Notes: generated from the letters alone by a model not told the origin. A stretch of 8,300 nt of DNA from Gammaproteobacteria bacterium (GCA_003556835.1 PWQG01000079.1:1-8300), one strand, 5' to 3'; shown: positions 1-7,357, counted from the first letter of the stretch. Made by a program: numbers and translations.

Positions 1-768
1 TCCCTGAATTTTGTGTTCTTCGGGCTGTCCCTGCCGCAGTTGCCGGAAGAAATCGTAACGGAAATGATGGACGAAAGCTGGCGCCCCTCGGCAGACATAC
101 TCGCGACTGAAATAGCCGCCTACCAGGGCGGCTGGATGGCCCAGATGGAACACCGGGTGCCCGCTGCACTCGAAATGCATACTTTCATGATGCCAATCTG
201 GGCATTCTGGCGCGCGGCGGGTCTGATGCTTATCGGAATCGCCCTGTATCGCCTCGGAGTCATCACCGGCCAGGCGGCAGACCGGACCTATGGGCTGATA
301 CTCCTTTTCGGACTTCCGGGATTACTGCTGGTTGCCTGGGGTATACACTGGAACTTCAGTCGCGAATGGCCACTCGAGTCATTGTTCCTGGGATGGCAAT
401 TCAATTACTGGGGCAGCCTGCCGGTTGCCATGGCCTGGATGGCGGCAATCATGTTGTTGATGCGTCACGACTACCTGCCAGGACTGACCCGGCGGCTCGG
501 CGCGGTCGGTCGCATGGCATTCAGTAACTATATCCTGCACACCCTGATCTGTGGTCTGATCTTTTATGGTCATGGCCTTGGACTGTTCGCCGAACTCAGC
601 CGCAGTGTGCAGATTCTGATTGTGTTCACCATCTGGGGTTTTCAGCTCTGGCTTTCTCCCGTCTGGCTCAAACACTTTCGATTTGGTCCACTGGAATGGC
701 TGTGGCGCTCACTGACCTATGGATCAAAACAGGCATTCAAAGTTGAGAAGAAGCCCGCTGTTTCCTGA
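1..768 (+). CDS. DUF418 domain membrane protein, 3' part (5' end outside window)
   Basis: The reading frame is open from base 1, so the gene is cut by the window edge; 255 codons plus a TGA stop are visible. The protein is strongly hydrophobic, with about six membrane segments. It carries features I associate with the C-terminal DUF418 domain: an FWRAAGLMLIGIALYRLGV stretch near visible residues 69-87, then a GRMAFSNYILHTLI stretch around 170-183, a tryptophan-rich last helix (WGFQLWLSPVWL), and a short basic tail after GPLEWLWRSLTYG. DUF418 proteins are inner-membrane proteins of the acyltransferase-like/YeiB group; their activity is not established, so I assign none. A GTG at 13 lies in frame but is only an internal codon. 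The gene stands alone on its strand, and the long palindrome that starts 10 bp after its stop could act as its transcription end. Confidence 0.85.
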   Translation, partial: SLNFVFFGLSLPQLPEEIVTEMMDESWRPSADILATEIAAYQGGWMAQMEHRVPAALEMHTFMMPIWAFWRAAGLMLIGIALYRLGVITGQAADRTYGLILLFGLPGLLLVAWGIHWNFSREWPLESLFLGWQFNYWGSLPVAMAWMAAIMLLMRHDYLPGLTRRLGAVGRMAFSNYILHTLICGLIFYGHGLGLFAELSRSVQILIVFTIWGFQLWLSPVWLKHFRFGPLEWLWRSLTYGSKQAFKVEKKPAVS

Positions 769-778
769 AGACAATGGC

Positions 779-963
779 TTAAGGAACCTCTGATCAATTC
801 CATGTCCGCTCTGGCCTTCAGCCAAACTCGCTATCAAGGCGCACTTTCGCCGGCATGCGTCCGCCTGCCAAGAAAGTGCAACGCGGAGAGCGGGTTTGGC
901 TGAAGGCCCGTTCGGGCGGGGCCTGGCGCAGAGCGGTCTTGGAATTGATTAGAGGTTCCTTAA
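779..963. repeat. 185-bp long imperfect palindrome, MITE-like intergenic element
   Basis: Both ends read TTAAGGAACC inward (779-788 and the complement of 954-963). The outer arms 779-813 and 929-963 pair at 32 of 35 positions. The next arms, 814-832 and 889-907, pair at 18 of 19, and GCACTTTC at 841-848 pairs with 872-879. The right side carries about 21 extra bases (908-928) absent from the left, and these contribute to a small palindrome of their own, GCCCGTTCGGGC at 906-917. The whole would fold into one long hairpin in DNA or RNA. The near-perfect termini, lack of any plausible coding sequence and possible TA or TTAA target at the ends fit a non-autonomous miniature transposable element. 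A large intergenic regulatory or terminator repeat is the alternative. No transposase gene lies in the window. Confidence 0.8.
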
Positions 964-973
964 TTTGGATGAT
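945..973 (+). promoter_or_regulatory. Candidate promoter of the serine hydrolase gene, -35 inside the palindrome end
   Basis: TTGATT (945-950) and GATGAT (968-973) are 17 bp apart, each matching four of six bases of the sigma-70 consensus. The -35 hexamer lies in the right arm of the palindrome and the -10 just outside it. This is a weak motif match and purely an inference; only 46 bp separate the repeat from the start codon, so any promoter for this gene must lie in or very near the repeat unless it is read from upstream. Confidence 0.25.
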
Positions 974-1009
974 ATCTTGGAGACTACACATAGCGTTAAG
1001 GATCCTGCC

Positions 1010-2152
1010 ATGCCTACTCGTATTCCCTGCACAGCCCTGGCCCTGTTATTGGCGACCTCCCTTGCCTGGTCCCAGCCCGAGTATTATCCCGACCGCAACG
1101 AATGGCAGACACTGCCCGCGGACGAACTCGGTTTCGATCCACAAGCCCTGGAAAATGCGGTGGAGTGGGCCAGGGAGCAGGCCCAGGTCGAGCCATCCGA
1201 TCTGTATGGAGTGATCTATAACGCATTTGCGCCTAATGAGCCCGATTTCCGCATCCTCGGCCCGGTGCGCGACCGCGCCGGCGACAGTGGCATGATCATC
1301 CGCAACGGCTATATCGCTGCGCAGTGGGGCGACGTGGATCGCGCGGACATGACCTTCAGTGTTGCGAAGAGCTACCTCAGCACCATGGCCGCCATTGCTC
1401 TGGCGGACGGCGATATCCGAGATCTGGATGACCGTGTGCAGCATTACGTGCAGGATGGCAATTTTGATGATTCGCACAACAGCCAAATCACCTGGCGCCA
1501 TCTGCTGAACCAGACTTCCGATTGGTCCGGCACCCTGTGGGACACTCCCGACTGGGCCGACCGCCCGGTGGGAGATGATCCCGAACAATGGCCATACCGG
1601 GAAAAGCATACTCCCGGCACCCATTACAAATACAATGATGTCCGCGTGAACATGCTGGCCTATGCGCTACTGCAGACCATGCGTACACCACTGCCAGTGG
1701 TATTACGCGACCGTATCATGGATCCGATAGGGGCCAGTAGTACCTGGCGCTGGACTGGCTACGAAAACTCCTGGGTGACTCTGGACGGGCAGCGCATGCA
1801 ATCAGTTTCCGGCGGCGGGCATTTTGGTGGCGGCATGTTCATCAGCACAGCCGACCACGCGCGTTTCGGCCTTTTGTTCCAACGTCGCGGGAACTGGAAC
1901 GGTGAACAATTGATACCGGCGGACTGGATTGACACCATGACCGAGCCCACACCGGTCCAACCAAACTACGGCTTCATGTGGTGGTTGAACGGGGAAGGGT
2001 CTATTGAAGCGGCACCAGAATCCGCTTACTGGGCCTCGGGGTTTGGAGGCAACTACATCTACGTGGACGAGGAAAACGACCTGGTTATTGTCATGCGCTG
2101 GATTCCGCGCTTGAACGAAATGGTCACGCGTGTGATCAACGCCATTCAATAA
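1010..2152 (+). CDS. Secreted beta-lactamase-fold serine hydrolase (NylB/class C-like)
   Basis: The 380-aa protein belongs to the serine beta-lactamase/penicillin-binding-like superfamily (Pfam Beta-lactamase), closest in flavour to 6-aminohexanoate-dimer hydrolase and related esterases. I chose the ATG at 1010 because it gives a clean signal peptide (MPTRIPCTALALLLATSLAWS) and has AAGGA at 998-1002; an in-frame TTG at 965 would bury the signal. The SxxK nucleophile motif is S117-V-A-K120. The likely second motif is Y206-K-Y208-N-D, where either Tyr could be the general base. An SGGGHFGGGMF stretch and a DHARFGLLF stretch follow, as in this family. Near the C-terminus the third motif region is G344-F-G-G-N-Y-I-Y-V-D rather than KTG, as in the esterase/amidase branch. 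The enzyme is probably exported and hydrolyses an ester or amide; the substrate cannot be read from sequence. It is monocistronic and converges on the carrier gene, 42 bp away. Confidence 0.88.
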   Translation: MPTRIPCTALALLLATSLAWSQPEYYPDRNEWQTLPADELGFDPQALENAVEWAREQAQVEPSDLYGVIYNAFAPNEPDFRILGPVRDRAGDSGMIIRNGYIAAQWGDVDRADMTFSVAKSYLSTMAAIALADGDIRDLDDRVQHYVQDGNFDDSHNSQITWRHLLNQTSDWSGTLWDTPDWADRPVGDDPEQWPYREKHTPGTHYKYNDVRVNMLAYALLQTMRTPLPVVLRDRIMDPIGASSTWRWTGYENSWVTLDGQRMQSVSGGGHFGGGMFISTADHARFGLLFQRRGNWNGEQLIPADWIDTMTEPTPVQPNYGFMWWLNGEGSIEAAPESAYWASGFGGNYIYVDEENDLVIVMRWIPRLNEMVTRVINAIQ

Positions 2153-2194
2153 ACTAGGCGTGGTTTGAACAAGCTCTGGATAATCAGGGATTAC

Positions 2195-3589
2195 TCAGTA
2201 ACCAATCCACACAGCCAGCACCAGGATGCATGAAGCCGCCAGAAAGAGCTGCAGCATCAACGGGGCGATAAAACGCAACCAGCGATCATAGGGCACACCG
2301 GCCACGCCAAGGATCCCCATCAGGATGGCATTGGTGGGCACCACCATGTTGGCGAAACCATCTCCGAACTGGAAGGCCAGCACGGCTGTCTGACGGGATA
2401 TGTCCAGCAGGTCAGCCATCGGCGCCATCAGTGGCATGGTGACAAAAGCCTGACCACTGCCGGAAGGAATGAAGAAATTGAGAATGGCCTGCATGACAAA
2501 CATGCCGATAACCGACAGTTCAGCGCCCACCAGGGTCAAGGGCGTCGACAGTCCATGCACGATGGTATAGAGCACGTCCCCATCTTCCAGGATCACAGCG
2601 ATGGCCCGGGCAAACCCGATCAGCAAAGCCGTCATCACCAGATCTGAAGTACCCTGGCCAAAGGTCTTTGCCGCCTCATCCGGATGCATGCGCCCGATCA
2701 CGACAACAATCAGCCCCAGGGCCAGAAACAGGGCACTGAGCTCGGTAAGATACCAATCCCGGAAAACGACCCCCGCCACCAGCATGACAATGGTCAGCAA
2801 CATGGCCAGCAAAACCAGCATACGTGGGCGGCTCAGCGGTGGATACTGCTCGGGCGGTTCATGTTCTCTGGCATTCGGCAGCCCCAGCATCAGGCTCTGC
2901 TGCGGATCCTGTAACACACGACGGGCGTAGCGGTGTACGTGATGAAAGCCAAGCAACAATAAGGGCAGGAAAATGAGCAAGCGCAGCCACATGCCCGACC
3001 CCGGAGCCAGCCCGGCGATATCCTGGGCAACCATCACAGTGAAGGGATTCGTGGCCGCCGCCCCGTAACCGATTCCATATCCGACCACAAGGACCCCCAC
3101 TGCGGCCATGGCATCGAGACGCATGGCCAGGCAGAAGGTGATCAACAGCCCCACTATGGTGATGAACTCGGCGGCCATACCGAAGGTACTGGCGCCGACG
3201 GCAAACACGAACATGGGCAGGAAGATCAGAATTCCCGTGCGCTCGCCAAAACGCTCCAGAATCCGCCCCAATAACGCTTCAATGGCTCCGGTGCGTCGGA
3301 TCAGCGCCAACACACCGCCAACAATGAGTACAAAGAAGATGACAGCCTGGGCGTCAGCCAGTCCCCTGGGAATGGCCATGAGCAGGTCGCCGGGACCAAG
3401 CAAGGGGCTTTCTTCCGCCAGGTGGAAGGTGCCGGGAACAATCAGTTCACGGCCATCAGCATCGGCGCGGGTATCGTACTGGCCTGCGGGCAACAACCAG
3501 GTGGCCAGCAGGGCCAGCACCTGCATGGCAAAAAGCAGGACCAGGGTATGTGGTACCCGGATACCCGTTTCACTGCCCTTTCGGGTCAT
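2195..3589 (-). CDS. YfcC-family inner-membrane carrier (DcuC/C4-dicarboxylate anaerobic carrier superfamily)
   Basis: A 464-aa polytopic protein with roughly a dozen hydrophobic segments. The N-terminus (VPHTLVLLFAMQVLALL, ending WLLPAGQYD) and three conserved loops identify the YfcC group: GYGIGYGAAATNPFTV at residues 170-185, FIPSGSGQAFVTMPLMAP at 373-390, and FQFGDGFANMVVPTNAIL at 406-423. These loops resemble the paired substrate-binding hairpins of the ion-transporter superfamily. YfcC-type proteins are annotated as putative basic amino-acid or short-chain organic-anion transporters; the substrate here is unknown. The start codon at 3589 overlaps the stop of the upstream peptidase gene (ATGA), which supports translational coupling and the chosen start. 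Length matches the family, with no sign of damage. A joint role with the peptidase in using peptide breakdown products is inferred from the overlap, not shown. Confidence 0.88.
   Translation of the reverse strand: MTRKGSETGIRVPHTLVLLFAMQVLALLATWLLPAGQYDTRADADGRELIVPGTFHLAEESPLLGPGDLLMAIPRGLADAQAVIFFVLIVGGVLALIRRTGAIEALLGRILERFGERTGILIFLPMFVFAVGASTFGMAAEFITIVGLLITFCLAMRLDAMAAVGVLVVGYGIGYGAAATNPFTVMVAQDIAGLAPGSGMWLRLLIFLPLLLLGFHHVHRYARRVLQDPQQSLMLGLPNAREHEPPEQYPPLSRPRMLVLLAMLLTIVMLVAGVVFRDWYLTELSALFLALGLIVVVIGRMHPDEAAKTFGQGTSDLVMTALLIGFARAIAVILEDGDVLYTIVHGLSTPLTLVGAELSVIGMFVMQAILNFFIPSGSGQAFVTMPLMAPMADLLDISRQTAVLAFQFGDGFANMVVPTNAILMGILGVAGVPYDRWLRFIAPLMLQLFLAASCILVLAVWIGY
3586..3589 (-). promoter_or_regulatory. 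ATGA stop/start overlap coupling peptidase and carrier translation
   Basis: On the minus strand the bases read GAG TCA TGA CCC: TGA (3588-3586) ends the peptidase after Asp-Asp-Glu-Ser, and ATG (3589-3587) starts the carrier. Such four-base overlaps usually mean one mRNA and ribosome re-initiation. Confidence 0.85.
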
Positions 3590-5781
3590 GACTCGTCGTC
3601 AGCCAGCAGTCCGCGACGGCGCAGCATATGTTCAATCTCCGGATCCCGGCCGGCGAAATCACGGTACAGGTCCATGGCCTCCCGGCTGCCACCACGCGAC
3701 AACAGCGCGTCACGGAAATGCTGGCCGTTCTCGCGGTTGAGCCCTCCATTCTCATGAAACCATTCCACGCTGTCGGCGTCGAGTACCTCACTCCAGATAT
3801 AAGAGTAGTATCCGGCCGAATAACCACCCATGATATGGGAGAAATAGGGAATGCGGTAACGCGGTGGCACCGGGGCATAATCGAGTCCCGTGGCCACCAG
3901 CACCTGCGCTTCGAAATCCATCAGCTCCGTTGCCAGCGGTATATCGTTGCCGGATGATTGGTGCAGGGCCTGATCTACAATCGATGCGGCCAGGTATTCG
4001 GTGGTGCGGAAGCCTTCATTGAACTGTTCCGCTTCCAGCATCCGCTCCAGCATCTCCTGGGGAATCGGCTCTCCCGTTTCATGGTGACGGGCATAGTTTT
4101 CCAGCACCTCTGGCCAGGTCGCCCACATCTCGAAAACCTGGGAAGGGTACTCGACAAAATCACGTGGCACACTGGTGCCGGCAAAACGTGGATATTGCAC
4201 ATCCGAAAACAGGCCATGCAGCACGTGCCCGAATTCATGGAACAGCGTCGTGACCTCGGAGAAACTCATCAGCGTAGGCTGCCCTTCCGGCGGCTTGCTG
4301 ATGTTCATGTGATTGCCGACAACCGAATAATCCCCGAGCAAGCCACTGTGAAGACTGTAACTGTTCATCCAGGCGCCACCACGCTTGCTTGAGCGTGCAT
4401 AGAAATCGCCCAGCATCAGGCCCATGCCGGTACCATCAGCATCGAATGCTTCCCAGACTTCCACGTCGGGATGATAGGTCGGCAGGTCCGGTCGTCGCTC
4501 AAAACGGATACCGAACAACTCCTCTGCGGCAAAAAAGACACCATCGACCAACACATTCTCGAGCGCGAAGTACGGTCGCACTTCGGCATCATCAAGGGAG
4601 AAGCGCTGCTGCCGCAATCGCTCCGTGTAGTACGCCCAGTCCCAGGACGCCAAATCAAACGCTTCCGGAGCGGTTTCGTTGATCAACTGCTGTAGAGCCT
4701 CGCCTTCTTCCCGGGCGTTGGCCACCGCCACCGGGGCGAGATCGGCCAGCAGCTCATTGACCGCAGTGATACTGCCTGCGGTCTGTTCCGACAGAATGAA
4801 ATCGGCATGAGACTCGTAACCCAGCAAGCGGGCGCGTTCGTCACGCAAACTCAGGGTCTCGTGCACAACGTCCCGGGTGTCATGTTCGTTGCCACGACTG
4901 CCGCGCGACAGGGAAGCACGGTGAATCCGCTCGCGCAGCTCGCGATCGTGCAGGCTCGACAACGGAGGCTGCCCACTGGTGTTGAGGAGCGTGATCACAT
5001 ACCCTTCCAGGCCACGTTCCCGCGCCTCCGCTGCAGCAGCCTGGATTCGGGATTCGGACAAGCCATCCAGCTGCTCCCGGTCCTCCACATGTACCGCCGA
5101 ATCGTTGACTTCGGCCAGCACCCGCTGGGTGAAATCCGCGCTCAATTCGGCCAGACGCCCGTTGATGCTCCGCAGTCGCTCCTGTCCGGTTGAATCAAGT
5201 TGGGCACCCGCACGGACAAACCCGGTATGGTAGCGTTCGAGCAGGCGCTCCGATTCTGCATCCAGTTCCAGGGAGTCTCGCTCACGGTACAAACGGTCGA
5301 CGCGGCGGAACAGTTCCGGATCCAGGTTGATGGCATCACTGTGCGCCGCCAATTGCGGCGCCAACTCACGTTGCACAGCCTGCAATGTGTCATTGGTATG
5401 AGCACCTGTGACGTTGCCAAAAACTGATCGGACCCGACTCAATTCCCGTCCGGCACGCTCCATCGCCACAATGGTATTCTCGAAAGTCGGCGGCTCAGGG
5501 TTGCCGGCAATTGCCTCGATCTCCTCGCGATGCAGTTCCATACCGCGCTCATGCGCCGGCAGATAATGTTCATCACGGATCCGGTCAAATGGTGGCATTC
5601 CGTAGGGCAGGTCAGACAAGCGAAGCAGCGGATTGGTGTCCGCATCAGGAAAGGTTTCCACAGTCTCCCGCGACTCGCTCTGAGTGGTCGATTGCATGTC
5701 ATTTCCTTCACTACAGGCGGACAACAATGCGGTCATGCCGCCGGCCAGCAGTAATGTCGGGGCCATTTTCAGGGCTTTCAT
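3586..5781 (-). CDS. M3-family zinc metallopeptidase, Dcp-type, predicted lipoprotein
   Basis: This 731-aa protein is a peptidyl-dipeptidase/oligopeptidase of MEROPS family M3, slightly longer than the cytoplasmic E. coli Dcp because of a signal sequence. The start at 5781 is preferred because it gives a lipoprotein signal (MKALKMAP, then a hydrophobic stretch, then lipobox LSAC with Cys23) and has GAGGA upstream; an in-frame ATG at 5826 would place charged residues ahead of the signal. Ser at +2 after Cys suggests the outer membrane. The family N-terminal region is clear (LPYGMPPFDRIRDEHYLPA, and later PPTFENTIVAMERAG). Zinc ligands are H515 and H519 in HEFGH with catalytic E516; E544 in FVEYPSQVFE lies 29 residues after H515, the M3 spacing. 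The C-terminal PPRYRIPYFSHIMGGYSAGYY carries the substrate-binding Tyr/Gly segment. It should trim oligopeptides in the periplasm. The gene follows the kinase gene by 105 bp and is coupled to the carrier gene downstream. Confidence 0.93.
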   Translation of the reverse strand: MKALKMAPTLLLAGGMTALLSACSEGNDMQSTTQSESRETVETFPDADTNPLLRLSDLPYGMPPFDRIRDEHYLPAHERGMELHREEIEAIAGNPEPPTFENTIVAMERAGRELSRVRSVFGNVTGAHTNDTLQAVQRELAPQLAAHSDAINLDPELFRRVDRLYRERDSLELDAESERLLERYHTGFVRAGAQLDSTGQERLRSINGRLAELSADFTQRVLAEVNDSAVHVEDREQLDGLSESRIQAAAAEARERGLEGYVITLLNTSGQPPLSSLHDRELRERIHRASLSRGSRGNEHDTRDVVHETLSLRDERARLLGYESHADFILSEQTAGSITAVNELLADLAPVAVANAREEGEALQQLINETAPEAFDLASWDWAYYTERLRQQRFSLDDAEVRPYFALENVLVDGVFFAAEELFGIRFERRPDLPTYHPDVEVWEAFDADGTGMGLMLGDFYARSSKRGGAWMNSYSLHSGLLGDYSVVGNHMNISKPPEGQPTLMSFSEVTTLFHEFGHVLHGLFSDVQYPRFAGTSVPRDFVEYPSQVFEMWATWPEVLENYARHHETGEPIPQEMLERMLEAEQFNEGFRTTEYLAASIVDQALHQSSGNDIPLATELMDFEAQVLVATGLDYAPVPPRYRIPYFSHIMGGYSAGYYSYIWSEVLDADSVEWFHENGGLNRENGQHFRDALLSRGGSREAMDLYRDFAGRDPEIEHMLRRRGLLADDES

Positions 5782-5816
5782 GGGCTTCCTCGCGGTATGT
5801 CCTTCCGAAAACTCGT

Positions 5817-5825
5817 ATGATAGCA
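5817..5825 (-). promoter_or_regulatory. Candidate extended -10 promoter for the peptidase-carrier operon
   Basis: On the minus strand the sequence TGC TATCAT (5825-5817) matches an extended -10 element (TGn then five of six of TATAAT), about 36 bp upstream of the peptidase start codon. No good -35 is visible at 16-18 bp. The 105-bp gap after the kinase gene leaves room for an independent promoter, but read-through from the kinase gene is equally possible. Confidence 0.3.
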
Positions 5826-5886
5826 TTTTTGGTTTCTCAACTCCGTCGTGTTCATAACAGATCCGACGTCACCGTGTCCGACCCCC

Positions 5887-7260
5887 TCACTCCTCCAGCG
5901 GCAGCTGGATATTGAAACAGGTGCCCAATCTCTCATCGGAAGTCACAGACATATGCCCCTGGTGGTGCTCTGTGATGATGAAGTGGGGATAGGACAGACG
6001 GTGTTCGATCGGATACTGATCTCTGCTGCTATCACTGAGGAAATAAGGCTCGAAAATCTCCAGCTGTTCCTCGGGACCGAGGCTCCGGCCCCGATGCGCC
6101 ACCTTGATCCAAAGGGAATCGACGAAAAGGCCAATCTCGATATCAATCCTGGCCGCATCGTCTCCGCGGTTCTGCTTGAGCGCGTGAAAGGCACTGCGTA
6201 ACAATCGGGTGAATACCTGCACCAGCTCATCCGGATGGCAGGCCACCTGCGGCAGTGATGAAGCATAGTGTCGCCGGATTTCGATGTCCCGGAACGCCAT
6301 GCGCTCGGCATCCACGAACAGGCGCCCGGCCAACTCGATACTGCTGTCCATCAGTGCCGGAATGTCTGCTGCGGATTTTTCATGACTGTGGCTGCGAGCG
6401 AGATCGAGCAGATTCTGTGCTATGGCGGTTGCCTGTTCTGCATTCAGGCGGACCATCTCCGCCTCCTGCAGCAGGGTCTGCTTCTCGTCTCCCATTTCCA
6501 CAGCCCGGATCCGCTGCTGGGAGCTGGACACCCGCTGCAGGATGCTGTTGATCGGCAGACTGATATCGTGGGCCATGGCTGAAGCCAATTCACCGAGCGC
6601 AGACAGCTTGTCCCGCTCGGCCAGTTTGTTTTCCGCATTGACCTGCTTGGTGATATCGGAAATGAGAATGACAATACCGATATCGTCCTGGCCTTTGAGG
6701 CGTGACAGGGTGATATCGAAACTGTGCTGATCGGGTTGCGTGTGCTTCAGCTGCCTGGCCTCTCCCGTGCGCAGCACTTCCCGAACCTGGTCTTCGCTCA
6801 GGGCGATATCCGGATAGGCCGCCCAGAGATTTTCTCCTTTTACGTCCTCGAAAGGCCGTCCCGTGGCTTCCTCCGCAGTACGGTTCCACTGCGTGACCTG
6901 AAGCTCCTCATTTAGACCAATAAGCATGACCGGCATGGAATTGACGACCCGGCTGACATAGGCTTCCCGCTGCCGCAGTTCCTCGGCGGTCTCCTCCAGC
7001 ACTTGTGTGCGCTGTGCCACGCGTTCTTCCAGGGTTGCCTTGATTTCAGTGAGAGCGCGGTTGGATCGCCTGGCACGCAGATGCGCACGGATCAGAAACA
7101 CCAGAACAACCAGTAGAATCAGAATCAGCAGGCTCGCACTGGTATTGGCAATATATTGCCAGTTGGTTCGGCCTTCTTCATCCCGGAACACGGCAAACAC
7201 ATCTGCCCAGGCATTCTGACTCAGGCCCCACAGCCCGATCAGGGCAACCACTCGCTTCAT
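5887..7260 (-). CDS. PAS sensor histidine-kinase-like protein with degenerate ATP-binding domain
   Basis: A 457-aa protein. The ATG at 7260 is chosen because it starts a signal-like segment (MKRVVALIGLWGLSQNAWA) and follows a GAGGCGGAG purine-rich site; an in-frame ATG at 7320 would prepend 20 polar residues. Order: signal or first membrane helix 1-19, a very short external stretch, membrane helix about 37-57, coiled coil 63-102, PAS domain about 103-205, dimerisation/phosphoacceptor helices with H231 in MAHDISLPINSI, then a HATPase_c-like domain from about 320. In that last domain the N-box reads QVFTRLLRSAFHAL, with Arg352 and Ser356 where Asn is expected; the G1 box DxGxG is replaced by H389-R-G-R-S; and the glycine-rich G2 box is replaced by the region 417-435. 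The F-box-like IFEPYF (402-407) and last strand (GTCFNIQLP) remain, so the fold is probably kept but ATP binding is doubtful. No response regulator gene lies in the window. It may be a pseudokinase or scaffold partner; the frame is intact, arguing against simple decay. Confidence 0.85.
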   Translation of the reverse strand: MKRVVALIGLWGLSQNAWADVFAVFRDEEGRTNWQYIANTSASLLILILLVVLVFLIRAHLRARRSNRALTEIKATLEERVAQRTQVLEETAEELRQREAYVSRVVNSMPVMLIGLNEELQVTQWNRTAEEATGRPFEDVKGENLWAAYPDIALSEDQVREVLRTGEARQLKHTQPDQHSFDITLSRLKGQDDIGIVILISDITKQVNAENKLAERDKLSALGELASAMAHDISLPINSILQRVSSSQQRIRAVEMGDEKQTLLQEAEMVRLNAEQATAIAQNLLDLARSHSHEKSAADIPALMDSSIELAGRLFVDAERMAFRDIEIRRHYASSLPQVACHPDELVQVFTRLLRSAFHALKQNRGDDAARIDIEIGLFVDSLWIKVAHRGRSLGPEEQLEIFEPYFLSDSSRDQYPIEHRLSYPHFIITEHHQGHMSVTSDERLGTCFNIQLPLEE

Positions 7261-7293
7261 AGACTCCGCCTCAATGATTCCTTCACTTTTCCA

Positions 7294-7318
7294 GCCCGAG
7301 TCTGCACCAGATTCGGGC
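7294..7318. other. Perfect-length hairpin in the kinase leader (terminator-like on the plus strand)
   Basis: Arms 7294-7304 and 7308-7318 (GCCCGAGTCTG and CAGATTCGGGC) form an 11-bp stem with a single G-U pair and a three-base loop. On the plus strand it is followed by ATTTT, as in a weak intrinsic terminator, though no plus-strand gene ends here. On the minus strand it would sit about 33 nt before the kinase start codon, in the 5' leader. Confidence 0.55.
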
Positions 7319-7344
7319 ATTTTGCATTATCGACAAAAACGTAA

Positions 7345-7350
7345 ATCATA
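7345..7350 (-). promoter_or_regulatory. Possible -10 of the kinase gene
   Basis: TATGAT on the minus strand matches five of six bases of the -10 consensus, with no convincing -35. If real, the Fur-box-like site at 7358-7376 would lie in its -35 to spacer region, so Fur could act on both divergent genes. Weak support. Confidence 0.2.
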
Positions 7351-7357
7351 TGCTAAT

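Noticed and set aside
855..1214. Open frame on the plus strand overlapping the palindrome and the hydrolase start
   Set aside because: It runs through the inverted repeat and then out of frame over the hydrolase gene; its translation is proline/arginine-rich with no family resemblance.
1046..1624. Long minus-strand open frame opposite the serine hydrolase
   Set aside because: It lies antisense to a gene with clear catalytic motifs and has no recognisable domain; it is a by-product of GC-rich codon use.
2153..2201. Possible terminator between the convergent hydrolase and carrier genes (AATCAGGGATT and TTACTCAGTAA dyads)
   Set aside because: The stems are only four to five bases and lack a T-run, so I do not call a terminator.
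3108..3740. Long plus-strand open frame opposite the carrier and peptidase genes
   Set aside because: Antisense to two well-supported genes, with a low-complexity Ser/Arg/Pro-rich translation and no ribosome site that I can defend.
5782..5826. Longer peptidase start at 5826
   Set aside because: It would add 15 mostly polar residues before a canonical lipoprotein signal; the ATG at 5781 has a GAGGA site and gives a standard lipobox.
7261..7320. Longer kinase start at 7320
   Set aside because: It would place 20 polar residues ahead of the signal-like helix and run through the leader hairpin; the ATG at 7260 has its own purine-rich site.
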